This document shows positions 11,420-22,472 of a stretch of DNA of 64,000 nt, in pieces. Position 1 is the stretch's first letter; each line of letters begins with the position of its first letter. The translations under genes and the position numbers were made by a program. This DNA comes from Platynereis dumerilii (taxonomy: Eukaryota; Annelida; Polychaeta; Phyllodocida; Nereididae): the NCBI GenBank assembly GCA_026936325.1, contig JAPTHN010000088.1, positions 806,001 through 870,000 on the forward strand. Direction: 5' to 3'. The notes under the pieces are model-generated. The model was given only the letters and a program-made list of their open reading frames with translations, had not been told where the DNA came from and made no database searches.

Positions 11420-12461
11420 TGTACTCGCAGATGAAAGAATTCAAATGGGAACGTGCTGCATCAAAGAAGCGATCTCTCCAAATCATGAGGCAAGATTCGT
11501 CTCCACCAAGGTTGTTTGGCTCGCCTGTTCCCCACTTAGAGAAAGTGTCATTTATTTTAACGCCACTGTGTTCCCAGATAAATACTCCTTCCTCTTGGTC
11601 GTCATTTCCTCCCATCCAATAAGATATTTCTTTCTTTATGTGATTTTTGATGGAGTTGTATTCGTCTTCAGTCTCCATGGCAACAAGGTGACCTCCGATG
11701 ACCTTGCAATGCAGCAGAGCTACAGATTTATTAACCCGCCCATTGATAACGGCGTACAGTCCATACGGAGTGATGACATTGTAACCCTGACTGCCTGGAA
11801 ATAAAGAAAAAGCATCTCAGAAAAATAAATAGAATAGAATCACCTTGTAAGAAACAGAAGAGGCAACTGTGTTTTTAAAAATTGACATTCAAGAATTCAA
11901 AGCTGTTGAAAAATACCCCTTGAGTTTCATCCGGATTTAATGCCCCCCTCGTGGAACCCTCGAAAACACCCACCTCCCAGGTCATAGTGCAAATGACAAG
12001 TTAGGGCAAATCCTGACCAACATCATCACTTATAACTTATTAATTAAAATTTCAGGGCAAAATAGCAACAGCCCCCCTCGAAAAGGCTGTCCCGTTCGCC
12101 TGTGCCGAACAGCGCTGAATTGGAGAAAGACCTGCAATTACAATTGCTTTTAATTAGACGTACCTTTGCTCAGATACCAAACGCCATTGAATTCCACCAT
12201 GTTGAATGTGCTTCCATTCCTCAGGTGACAGGAAACAGTGTGAGACGTATTATATCCTATTAAGAAGGACCCTGGGTCATAGTTTTTCAAACAAGCAACC
12301 CTGCCGAGATCTGTGCACACAGTAGGTTCACATGCATGCGCTCCTAGCTTGGCTATTGCCGAAGCGGGGACTTCTTCAAACATAACTGATCGGACTTCGC
12401 AGTGTAAGTCAGTTGCCGAAAGCAGAATTACCAATAAAACAATAGGGAAACTCTTCTCCAT
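11409..12461 (-). CDS. Secreted C-type lectin 1, two exons
   Basis: Exon 1 is 12461-12164 and exon 2 is 11794-11409, joined in phase 1 at a GTACGT donor and a TTTATTTCCAG acceptor, giving 227 residues. The chosen Met begins MEKSFPIVLLVILL, a signal peptide that aligns with lectin 2; an upstream Met at 12536 would add 25 residues and hide it. Residues about 22-100 form an unrecognised domain with four cysteines shared with lectin 2. Residues about 103-227 are a C-type lectin domain: first Cys in ALLHCK, WMGGNDDQEEG, the EPN sugar-binding triplet in GTGEPNN, DESCLMIW, and last Cys in FICEY. The Asn of the usual WND is Arg, and the third domain cysteine of lectin 2 is absent, so calcium binding and one disulfide may be lost. 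The last three residues (TVA) and the stop depend on the inserted element at 11276-11419. Probable role: extracellular recognition, possibly immune; ligand unknown. Confidence 0.85.
11925..12105. mobile_element. Degenerate hAT MITE relic in the lectin 1 intron
   Basis: Words GGCAAATCCTGACCA and AAAATTTCAGGGCAAAATAG, and the C-rich ends, match the hAT MITE at 18437-18758. Clear ends and target duplication are no longer visible. Lectin 2 lacks it in its intron. Confidence 0.45.
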
Positions 12462-12816
12462 CTCGAGCGTGCTTTGTAAAGAGAATATTATGCAATCGAG
12501 TATTGCTCCAAACCAATTGCTGAAGTCTGCTACCATGATTTGCAGATATACTGCTCCTCATGTTTGTACTTTTAGATAATCCATAATTCCATTGTATTGT
12601 TCAATAGCTCAGTCAGCTTTTAGACGTAAAGCCAGTTGCGGATTGTTGATTCAGTGTTAAAGTAATTGATTTCTATTTGCATTTCTTACAGACTATTGGT
12701 TATTTTGTCATAAAAATTCCTTATTAGCATCGGAGAACACAGAAATACATTTTACTCCTTTGTTAGCCATATAATTATGATGATGAGTAGGAAATGACAG
12801 GGATTCTTCATACTTA

Positions 12817-12958
12817 CAGTTGAGGTCAAATATTTGCAATATATAAAGCTATATAAGAAACAAGAAACCAAAGTGCCAAATATGTAGACCCATTTGCACT
12901 TACATAATACAGCTTTAACTACTTCTTGTCAGCCTGTATGAAATATTGACCTCAACTG
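12817..12958. mobile_element. MITE, 142 bp, TA target
   Basis: Inverted ends CAGTTGAGGTCAAATATTT and AAATATTGACCTCAACTG, flanked by TA on both sides (12815-12816 and 12959-12960). TA duplication suggests mobilisation by a Tc1/mariner-type transposase. No coding capacity. Confidence 0.85.
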
Positions 12959-13450
12959 TACTTTTGTAAGGATATCAATGAGAGTGCATACTTGCATTAA
13001 AAGCAAAGATTTAATACAAAGAATCAGAGTGGTGTCACTGTGTCATATATGTAACAGAAATTTATTTATTCAAATAATACATAGTAAAGTAACATTTACA
13101 CTTACAGTAGACGAAATCGTAATTCTTACATTCACTACTCTTTCAGGCTGTCAATGATGTCATTCCGTATACCTGCCATGTTAATGCCAATGCTTTCTAT
13201 TACTTATATGTGTCAGTGACTCAGAGCCCATACACACCATGTAATTGTCTGTGAGTAATAGTCTCACCAATGACCTCACTGATTTCTCTCTGAGTTTGAG
13301 CCTGCAAGTGCTTTCGGGGACAAAAATTTCACAGTTATGAGTAAAACATGCAGGATTAGAATGATTGTTGCTGATCTTACACAAAAGAGACATTAGCAAG
13401 ATAGATTGCATCTTGTTACTAAAACTGCAAACAGAACTATATATATCCAT
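12959..13450. other. Spacer between lectin units, no gene seen
   Basis: AT-rich sequence upstream of lectin 1 with no supported open frame. The paralogous upstream of lectin 2 is recognisable only to about 12750. Confidence 0.4.
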
Positions 13451-13477
13451 GTATATATATATATATATATATATATT

Positions 13478-14563
13478 AACATATTTCCTCGATTACAAGC
13501 CCGGGCGTTTATTTTTTATAGGCGTTTATACTAAGCTCCCTATGAGTCAGTGAAAAAACCACCTGTTTCAATGGTGAAGATTGGAGCAATACCTTAGATG
13601 ACATCATTGACACTCTGAAAACAGCCAGATGTAAGCACTTGAAGTTTGTCTACGGTAATACAAAATAAGGCTTTAGAAGAAAATGATGCTTTTCAACTCA
13701 CTTAATGACAAGACTTAGTTTAAATCACAAATTAAAGATCAGACAAGCATAATATTTATACTATTAATAATTTTAACTGTAGTGTTAAATCAAAATCACA
13801 GTAATGATTTAAAATTTGTAATAGGTATGTATATGTATATTTAATAAGTAAATTACGTAAAGTAAAGTAAACAAATACTTAATGCAAGTCGGGAAGATTT
13901 CTAAAAATTTTAGGGCTACAAGTATTCTTAATTTTTTTTAATTTGACTTTTTGATAATTTTACCATAGTCAATATTCTGCTCATCCCTCTATTACTGGAT
14001 GTATAGAGCACCCAGTTGTATGGGCTTGTGCTGGGTGGATAGATATATATGTGACAATGAAATATCATCTTACTTGCTTAATTTTGGCCAAGAACTTTGT
14101 GTGTGTCAAGGAAAATAGACATTTTCGGAGAGGACGGAGAGGACAGTTTATTTGACAAAAGCTGTTTTTGGTGTTTTCCGATACGAGCATTGTGCAGTGA
14201 ATAAAAATACTCTTGTTAATGTTATTGCTGTTTTGCTGACCCTATTTCGGAGAGGACAATATTTGACGGAATTGACCTTCATGTGTTCAGTGCAAGATTC
14301 TGAGGAGACTAATCATAGTTGTTGCATATAATTTTAATGTTGAACTCTTGGGACCATGTTGAAAATATATTCACATTGGTTTAAACTTACTCTTAGGTCA
14401 GGACTGAAAAATCAGAAGCGATATTTGCCTAATTTGCAAATGAGACAGTCAATTTTGGTCAAAATGACACAAATACATTTTTTTCGGGCAGTTATCAACC
14501 GATTTGAATAATTTTTTCGCTACTGTAGGTCCGTCTTAGTATGTTTAATCATTTTGTGTAACG
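13478..14563 (+). repeat. 1.1-kb repeat, copy B
   Basis: Near-identical partner of 9860-10965, again after an AT microsatellite and upstream (in plus coordinates) of a lectin 3' end. It lacks 14 bp after GATGCTTTT. Flanks beyond the last shared bases differ from copy A. Confidence 0.85.
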
Positions 14564-14786
14564 TTTTACCCACATATATATATATGCATGGTATTTCTGG
14601 TATTTTGGATATCGTGTGACTTTCCAGAGAGTACCCCGATTGAAAAACAACCCTTACTTGAACAATACTTTAGTCATGTTATAACATGAGCTCAGTCAAA
14701 TAGTGACTCGGGACTAGTGATTATATCTGACTCATGTTCAGTATTGATACAATATCACTGTTTCAGTAAGACAACTTAACCACTTA

Positions 14787-15199
14787 GGGACCGTTCAGAA
14801 TTTATGACTGGGGGGGGTGGGAGTTTTGGCCGAGGGGGTACTAACTTTTCACACATGTTTCAAGGGGGGGTATTAATTTTGGACAACACTTCCAAGGGGG
14901 GGGTAAGAAATTTTAACAAAGAAAAAATGTTAAAAAACACGCATAAACTCATTTATTTGGACTTTTTTACGCGCAAAAGTCCGCGAAATGACGCGAATCT
15001 GTGCACGTGGCTGTGTTTAACAGTATATATGTGTTTATTGCATTGTATGTCAAGGGGGGGGGTACTAAAAATATACATGAAACCTAAGGGTGGGGTACTA
15101 AAAATCCGCATGAAACTCCAGTCGGGGGGGTATCAATTTTTGACGGGAAGTTCCAGCAAAACTCCCACCCCCCCCCAGTCATAAATTCTGAACGGTCCC
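14787..15199. mobile_element. Harbinger-like MITE, 413 bp, copy 1
   Basis: Ends GGGACCGTTCAGAATTTATG and its complement, flanked by TTA on both sides (14784-14786, 15200-15202), the PIF/Harbinger target. Interior has G runs and AAATTTTAACAAAG-type words. Near relatives lie at 50213 and 16936. The open frame across it has no transposase motif. Confidence 0.9.
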
Positions 15200-15204
15200 T
15201 TATA

Positions 15205-15489
15205 GCTGTTTGCAGATTAGCGGTCCAAACAGTTTCAGAATCAACTTTCAACTTGGTTGTGTGATGTCACTGGCTTAAAAATGTTTTGTTTCTGTGAGCT
15301 ATGATAAATCAGTCGATTCAATGCTTATCATATCTGGCAGCACAGGTGACAATAAACAAACTAATTAAACAACTTAAGGTACTAGGCCTATATCAAGTAA
15401 GAAGATCAACAGAAAACTGCTAAAGTCAGTTTGCAAATTGAAAATGAGAAAATAATTTTTCCAGTGGACCGCCAATCTGCAAAGAGCTC
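15205..15489. mobile_element. MITE, 285 bp, TA target, copy 1
   Basis: Left end GCTGTTTGCAGATTAGCGGT and right end complement GAGCTCTTTGCAGATTGGCG, with TA on each side. A relative is at 17691-17992. The lectin 1 unit has no insertion at the equivalent place (near 11190), where the flanking words are joined. Confidence 0.85.
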
Positions 15490-15563
15490 TAAGGATAACC
15501 TGTGTTGAGCATTGTTACAATCCGTAACTGATGTCACGAGTCAGCCTCTAGGACTTTTAAAGT

Positions 15564-16842
15564 TCAGTTGTACTCGCAAATGAAAGCAGCCAAACGGTCG
15601 CATCCAAAATCATAGAAGCCATCTTTCCAAATCATGAGGCAAGATTCATCTCCACCAGAGTTGTTTGGCTCTCCCGTTTCCCACTTAGAGAAAGTGTCAT
15701 TTATTTTAACGCCAGTGTGTTCCCAGATGAATATTCCTTCCTCTTGTTCGTCATTTCCTCCCAACCAGTATATCTTTTCTTTCTTAATGTGGTTTTTGAT
15801 GGAGTTGTATTCTTTCTCTGTCTCCAAGGCAAGAAGATGACCTCCCATCGCTTTGCAAAGCAACAGAGCTGCGTGCTTCTTCCTTATGACTTGCCAGTTG
15901 ATAATGGCGTACCTTCCATAGGGTGTGACGATGTCATAATCATGGTGGCCTGAAAATGTGAATAGTAACATGTAGGGTACAGCCGGACAGAGTGACAGAC
16001 AGACAGACAAAAAGTTTATTCACATGCAGTCAGTGAAGAGGCATAAATGAAAAGGACTTCATACCATATATATATACAATATTTTACATATGTACATGTA
16101 TAAACAATTACAGCAGTTATATAATTATGTCTCCTCCCTATGGGGAGACTTCTCTTAGAAGGCCGCTATCGAGAGGCCAAATACGATTTGACTTCAACAA
16201 TGGTTCCAGAAGAACAAGGGCCTGGGCTCCCCTAAATCACTGAGTTGAAAATAGCATTTTGAATAAAATATGCAATGACACTGGCACACTGTATTTAACT
16301 GATCAGTGGTGTATTTAGGGGGAGGGAGGATTGGGCCATGGCTCCCAAAAGCCAAAAATTAACATGGGAGAGATAGGAAACTCCCCAGATCACCAGACCA
16401 TTTCCAGATACGCTCCTGTAGGGTCTCCTTGCTCCAGATGTTGTTTTTTAAAAATTATATTTGGGTTTGGTACAATAAGCGAATAAAAATAAACAAAATC
16501 AATCAATTAACAAATCAATCAATCAATGTAACCAGTCATACCTTTGCTCCGATACCAAACGCCATTGAATTCGGCCATGTTGAAAGTGCCTCCATTACTT
16601 GGGTAGCAAGAGATGACGTGAGACGTATTATATCCAGTCAAGAAGGATGATGAATCGTAGTTTGTCAAACAAGCAACTTTTCCAAGGTCTGTGCACACTG
16701 TAGGTACACATAATTGCGTGCTTAAATTAGCTATTGCTGAAGAAGGGACTCCTTCAAACATGATTGACCTTTTTTCGCTATGGATGTTAGCTGCAGAAAC
16801 TACCAATAAAACAATATGACAACTCATCCAACTCATCTCCAT
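15564..16842 (-). CDS. Secreted C-type lectin 2, two exons
   Basis: Exon 1 is 16842-16542, exon 2 is 15949-15564, joined in phase 1 at a GTATGA donor and a CACATTTTCAG acceptor; 228 residues. It starts MEMSWMSCHIVLLVVSAANI, a signal peptide. The next about 80 residues hold the four-cysteine domain shared with lectin 1 (LCVPTVCTDLGKVACL and VISCY). The lectin domain has all four standard cysteines (LLLCK, DESC, FGC, FICEYN), YWLGGNDEQEEG, an EPN triplet in ETGEPNN and WKD in place of WND. EPN implies mannose-type specificity in classical members, but the WND change makes calcium-dependent binding uncertain. Exon 2 has exactly the same length as in lectin 1 (386 bp) and differs at about 15 percent of bases by eye. 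A soluble pattern-recognition lectin is the likeliest role. Confidence 0.88.
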
Positions 16843-16935
16843 CTTATGCAAATGCTATAAGGAGTGCAGTGTTAAAGTGTGTCTCAACAGACTACATGTT
16901 TTGAAATAATTTAGACTGGACATAATTGTTCTTCA

Positions 16936-17451
16936 GGGACCATTCATAATTTATGACTTGTGGGGGGGGGGCGTGGGAGTTTTACTTGACGGGGTATCAA
17001 ATTTCCACATGCGTTTTAAAGGGGTGGGTACTAGTTTTTTACTACATGTCCAAGGGGGGGATAAGAAATTTTAACAAAATAAAAATGTCATAAAAAGCGC
17101 ATACTATCAGTTTATTTGTGCTATTTTATGCACGAAAGTCTGCAAATCTGTACGCGTAATCATCCAAGGGCACATGTATAACAGTAAATATAGAAATCGA
17201 CCTTTTATTTTTAATAACCCCCTCCGACATACATAGCAATACACACATGTCCCTTGGACAGTCATGCGTACAGATTCACGGATAAAATTACTGCATTCGC
17301 ATTTTATGACACTTTTGTTTGTTAAAATTTCTTACCCCCCTTGGACATGTTGTCAAAATTTAGTAACCCCCCTTGACACACGTGTGAAAAGTTAGCACCC
17401 CCTCGGGCAAAACTCCCATCCCCCCCCCAGTCATAAATTCTGAAAGGTCCC
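16936..17451. mobile_element. Harbinger-like MITE, 516 bp, copy 2
   Basis: Ends GGGACCATTCATAATTTATG and the complement of CATAAATTCTGAAAGGTCCC. Flanks are TCA and TTG rather than matching TTA, consistent with decay. The two halves are inverted relative to each other over long stretches (CCAAGGGGGG blocks against CCCCCTTGG blocks). Confidence 0.8.
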
Positions 17452-17690
17452 TTGCTTGCGTTTCTTACAAGTTGCTATGATCATGCTATTAGCTCAAACA
17501 GGTCATGAATAAGAGATTTGTCAGTAAAAAAAAATCTTTAAACTTCTCATTAAGTCATTATTCCTTGTTTTGCATAATGGCCCAAAGAGCTTTTAGATCT
17601 AAAGCCAGAACTTTGCTCTTTGTTGATTCAATGTTAAAGTGGTTGGTTGCTATTTGCGTCTTACTTGATATCGCTTATTACTCCATTATA

Positions 17691-17992
17691 GTTATTTGCA
17701 GATTGGTGGTCCAAATAGTTTCAAAATTAACTTTCAACTTGGTCTTGTGATGTCACTGACTTAAATGTTTTGTTTGTGTCAGTTATGGTTAATCAGTTGA
17801 TTCAGTGCTTATCATATCTAGCAGCATAGGTGACAATAAACAAACTAATTAAATGACCTACGGTACTTCATCAACCAAGAAGATTAGGAGACCAACAGAA
17901 AACTGTCAATGACGTTGCAAAGCCAGTTTGCAAATTGAAAAAAAATTTAGAAAATTAATTTTTCCAGTGGACTGCCAATCTGCAAAGAGCTC
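17691..17992. mobile_element. MITE, 302 bp, TA target, copy 2
   Basis: Relative of 15205-15489 with TA at 17689-17690 and 17993-17994. It sits in the upstream flank of lectin 2. The same flank of lectin 1 (near 12710) lacks it, reading straight across the target as TCATAAAAATTCC. Confidence 0.85.
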
Positions 17993-18067
17993 TAAAAAAT
18001 TCCCAAACAAGCATTGCAGAACACACAAATGTATTTTAGGCAAATTCATTCAATTGTATGAAATTTA

Positions 18068-18877
18068 TTTTTGTGCATGAGACCATGAGACAAAATTTGG
18101 GTTTTAAAATTTTTTAAACATTATTATAAATGATTGTACATATTTGAAATACAGATAAAGTTAAAGAAATAGATTTTTAAACTTAAGTTAAACTTAAAGA
18201 TTTTAAAATAATTTTTAACAATACTATAAATGGTTGTACAGATTTGAAACACAGATAAAATTAAACAAATACATTTTTAAACTTAAGTTAAAGATTAACC
18301 TGTTGAAATTTTTAAGTTGAAAGTTTCGCATTGAAATTTAAATTTAAAGGTTTCACATTGAAATTGAAATTTGAAGGTTTCACATTGAAATGTAGAATAA
18401 CGGTTTTAGACCATTAGACAGTTAGTGTCAGATAATCATAGGCGTATTTCGTGGGGGGTCAGGGGGGGCTGCAGCCCCCCTGGCATCAGGGCAAATGGCA
18501 TATATCAGGGCAAATCCTGACCAATCAGGGCAGATCCACTGCCCTGGTCACATCCGCGCCATGTTAAATAGCGCCAGTCAAAGCTGGCTTAGTGTACACC
18601 TCCTAGACCCATAGAAAAATTGTTTCAAAATTTAATTAACTATGTAACTGCAATTCTTTATTGGTCTGAATAAAAATTTTGTCATTGTCATTGTCATTAA
18701 AATTTCAGGGCAAAATAGTGACAGCCCCCCCGCGAAACGCCTGTCCCGTACGCCTATGCAGATAATGGTAATATTTGCCCTGAAACGAAAAATAACATAA
18801 TTCATATATTTGTACACAATAAAAGTCAGTAGTGAAATGTCCATAGTTCATGTGTATCGAGGTAGGCAATAAGCCCA
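18068..18877 (+). repeat. Tandem duplication, copy 1 (interrupted)
   Basis: From TTTTTGTGCATGAGACCATG to GGTAGGCAATAAGCCCA this matches 19096-19580, apart from the inserted element at 18437-18758. It contains inner repeats: two units of about 105 bp with TTTTTAAACTTAAGTTAAA and three of about 27 bp with TTTCACATTGAAAT. No coding sequence. Confidence 0.9.
18437..18758. mobile_element. hAT MITE, 322 bp, with empty site nearby
   Basis: Ends CATAGGCGTATTTCG and CCCGTACGCCTATG. The octamer CAGATAAT flanks it at 18429-18436 and 18759-18766. The duplicated copy of this region carries a single CAGATAAT at 19462-19469 with no insert, giving a direct before/after comparison. Relatives are at 45885 and in the lectin 1 intron. 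Confidence 0.95.
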
Positions 18878-18951
18878 AGTCCATTTAAATATACAGTTCA
18901 TATATTGAGTAGATCCATTAGCTATGGGCGGTGGACGGGGTTGGTGGTGGC

Positions 18952-19097
18952 TCTGCTGTAAAGATGATGCCTTCTCTGGTGGTGTTGTTTTGAAACTGAA
19001 GGGTCACATGACCAGTCACATAACTCCCAGGTTCAACACAAGAGGTCTCTGCACAAAAATTAGGCTGGTGTCAACAGTGCTGCCACCAACCTTAGTT
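18952..19097 (+). repeat. 146-bp direct repeat, copy 1
   Basis: From TCTGCTGTAAAGATGATGCC to CACCAACCTTAGTT; reads identical to 27641-27786, 8.7 kb away. No open frame or inverted ends. A CAGGTTCAACACAAG stretch is slightly like a pol III B box, not enough to call a SINE. Confidence 0.9.
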
Positions 19098-19580
19098 TTT
19101 TGTGCATGAGACCATGAGACAAAATTTGGGTTTTAAAATTTTTTTAATAATTTTTAACATTATTATAAATGATTGTACATATTTGAAATACAGATAAAGT
19201 TAAAGAAATAGATTTTTAAACTTAAGTTAAAGATTTTAAAATAATTTTTAACAATACTATAAATGGTTGTACAGATTTGAAACACAGATAAAATTAAACA
19301 AATACATTTTTAAACTTAAGTTAAAGATTAACCTGTTGAAATTTTTAAGTTGAAAGTTTCGCATTGAAATTTAAATTTAAAGGTTTCACATTGAAATTGA
19401 AATTTGAAGGTTTCACATTGAAATGTAGAATAACGGTTTTAGACCATTAGACAGTTAGTGTCAGATAATGGTAATATTTGCCCTGAAACGAAAAATAACA
19501 TAATTCATATATTTGTACACAATAAAAGTCAGTAGTGAAATGTCCATAGTTCATGTGTATCGAGGTAGGCAATAAGCCCA
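19096..19580 (+). repeat. Tandem duplication, copy 2 (empty site)
   Basis: Second copy of 18068-18877 without the hAT insert. The sequence just after it (19581-19740) is richer in G and C and open for about 50 codons on the plus strand (TRDEDSPDEVHMNEAAQKGS onward); I do not recognise it and no convincing splice site precedes it. Confidence 0.9.
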
Positions 19581-19749
19581 CAAGAGACGAAGACTCTCCT
19601 GACGAGGTGCACATGAACGAGGCAGCCCAGAAGGGGAGCCCAAAGAGAGTCGCGAGTGCTCGAGCCAAGACGCGCCCTAACCACGACGCCCAAACAGAGA
19701 ATATACATACTGAATTAGAGCAACTTTGCTCAAGCTTTTAGTTATGTTG

Positions 19750-19960
19750 GTGATTTCCTACTCAGGAGCCTGAAGTAGGGATTGATGGATCTTGTGTGGC
19801 AATTATCCTACTCAGGAGCCTGAAGTAGGGATTGACGGATGTTGTAGGCCTCCAACCAGTAGCCTGAATTTGGCGGTATTCATGTAGGTCTACCCAGGAG
19901 CCTGGAATAGACAGCGTCATTGAACCTTGTGGCCTGGATTGGCCTGTTGTGAACGATGTG
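19750..19960 (+). repeat. Hairpin minisatellite, left part (about 50-bp units)
   Basis: Units start at 19757, 19807, about 19848 and 19889. Each carries a CAGG-AG-CCTG core with outer arms that pair, such as CCTACT with AAGTAGG, or TCTAC with ATAGA, followed by a GGATTGA-like tail. The array continues at 22473 after a 2.5-kb insertion. Confidence 0.75.
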
Positions 19961-19968
19961 GAGATGCC

Positions 19969-22472
19969 CAGGGGCGTAATTTTCATGTAAAATGTGGGGG
20001 GGACAATCAGTACTTCAGCCAGCGCAGGGTCTGGATCCAACAGTTGTCGCGTCCCGTGCGGTACGCATCTTTGTCACCGAACTCCGTGGGATTGTGAACT
20101 GCAGTGCAGTATCAGTGTTAATTTTCCACTTGGATCACATCAGCCGATCACAAACGCTTATTTTTGTCCACCATATGTTTAAAGGTAAACATTATGCTAT
20201 AAAATGGAAATAAAAAATATCAAATATAAAGCACCTTCTTGGTTATAGAATGCAGATTCAGAATACGTAAATGATATATTATGAGGCTGTCCATTGCTGA
20301 AGTATGACAAAATACATTTTAAAGAGAATTCTGCTGTTTTACCAAAGAAACACAAACTGGCTTTCCTCCAGTCAAAATGGTTGAACCTATGGTTTTAAAA
20401 GTGGCTTCATTTATGGAGAATATAACAAATATTAGATGGTAAGTCATCCAATATAGAGTATAATATGACTCAGAAAAACTGTATAATATAGCTTTTCTAT
20501 GTCCAATTACTGTATATTGGATTCAAATATTTCTATAATATAACACTTATGATTTAAAAAATATAAAATTTGATTGTTTTTCCATTTCATCTAAGCTTTC
20601 AAAAGAATCAATTGATAACATGCAAATACAAATATAGGCCTGTTAACGTCCTATGATTTCATACAAACAACAAGTACTAGATGGCCACCAACAGCTTTAC
20701 TGTAAGCACTCGTTTTTTGTCCACTGCAAGACAATTCATTACAGCGAAACACTATCATAAAGAATAAAAGTGGACTGTGGCACTGTGAAAATGGCACTTC
20801 GTGTGTCATCATGCTGATGATTTGTCATGATCAAACCAAATACTTTCAATGTTAATTTGATTGAAGGAGACTTATCCCACTTGTTGGTGACAGCCAAATG
20901 AAAGGATCATGCATCTGATTTTCACTCTAAAATTTGTTATGAGAAGTCGAATGGCTTACTCTTGATCATGACTAATCAAACAGCCTCTATGTTTCCCATG
21001 TTGAAAGTAGAGAAGATGACACTTCATCGGCTATCATGAGTCACAAAGTGCCATTTTCGAGGGGCCCCAGTCCACTTTAATTCTATATCAAAGTGTTTCG
21101 CTGTAATGTAAATTGTTTATTGTTGTGAAATTGTGATATTATATATATTTCATGTAAAATTTCAAGATACATTTGGCAATTTTGTGGATCATTTCTAACT
21201 TTGGCTCACATGTACTTTTCTGAACAATCCAACAAAAATAAGTCAGTTTCAAATAAACTTGAGTATCTCAAATATTTTTATAATTTATTGACAGTTAGCT
21301 AAATTATTGGCCAGAATATCAACCGTAATGTTTGTATTTGTAGCTCGTGGCATTATTCCTGGTTGAGGCAGCATTCTTCGAGTAAGCCTACACCGGTTTT
21401 AGAAAAAACTGGCTTTTCCAATGCAAAGGACTAATGTCACCACGTGGGGTAGCCACAACTGGAAGTACTTCAAAAAGTTACAGGAGAAATTTTGCTTCTC
21501 ATACATATTAAGTGGACCACTGAGGACCAACTTTTATCATTTTATTGTTTGGGTTCCTTGGTTGATATTAAAAATCATGAGAGTGGAGATTGAGCACCTT
21601 TCCTTTTGGTTAAAAAATCCTAAACTTAAAGCCCACATGCATTCAGGGTGTGCTGGCTCATGAAAACACTTTGGTAACTGTAACTATCATGCAAATGACA
21701 TTTAGCAACAGGACTGCTTAAATATGCTTAAATTTCAACAATTTAGTATTTTGCTTTACAGTTATTATGTGACATTTTTTCATTCAACAACTACTGTCAT
21801 CAGAACTCCTGCTTCTCTGTACAAGCATTTGCTTTATTATGATTGGTCACAATAATAGCGCCATGGTGAAGCATAGCAGCTGAGTGAAAACTAACGGCCA
21901 TGGTTGAAGGTAATCAAAACATACGGTACCTGCTTTTCTTCGATGAATTCAAACTAAATTTTAGTGAATGGAAACGGAACACATCCTCAACTGCGTTTCA
22001 ATTTTTACATACATACTTTAATATAAGCAGGCACATTCTTACATTGACTCTTTTGATTTCAACAAGATGAGTGCTGATGTGCAATTAATATTGTTAGGAT
22101 TTGTCTTTTCTAAAATCTGACTAAACTTTTTTTGGATGAATATCTGTTTGAAATTTTTATGTATGTAGGTCTTCAGTTTGTTGACACGTACGTTTCTATG
22201 ACCGTCATTGTTATCTTTTTTGTTAAGGCACAACTTTTGAAAAGTGATAATGCACTTCGTTTTTTTAATGAGACGCGATAGTTGAATTAATATTCTGAAA
22301 TATTTTGTTTCTTGCTTTCCTTTATGAGATCCAATCTAATTCTCAATACATGTATATTTTTTTATATTTTTTAATTTCAAAAAGTGGGGGGGACATTTCG
22401 TATTATGTCCCCCGGGGTCACAAATGTGGGGGGGGACATGTCCCCCCCGTCCCCCACCAAATTACGCCCATG
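19969..22472. mobile_element. hAT element, 2.5 kb, non-autonomous or decayed
   Basis: Ends CAGGGGCGTAATTTT and AAATTACGCCCATG, flanked by GAGATGCC at 19961-19968 and 22473-22480. Long enough for a transposase, but no frame over about 80 codons and no recognisable transposase motif. Both ends carry G-rich tracts. Another MITE is nested at 20742-21103. Confidence 0.88.
20742..21103. mobile_element. Nested MITE, 362 bp, TA target
   Basis: Inverted ends CAGCGAAACACTATCATA and TATCAAAGTGTTTCGCTG, flanked by TA. Complementarity extends inward for about 90 bases (AAAGTGGACTG, AAAATGGCACTT). Sits inside the 2.5-kb hAT element, hence younger than it. Confidence 0.85.

Noticed and set aside
15564-16010. 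Alternative lectin 2 start in the intron giving a signal-like peptide (MSVCLSLCPAVPYM)
   Set aside because: The peptide is encoded by a CTGT microsatellite and intron polypyrimidine tract; the exon 1 start is shared with lectin 1 and has good splice sites.
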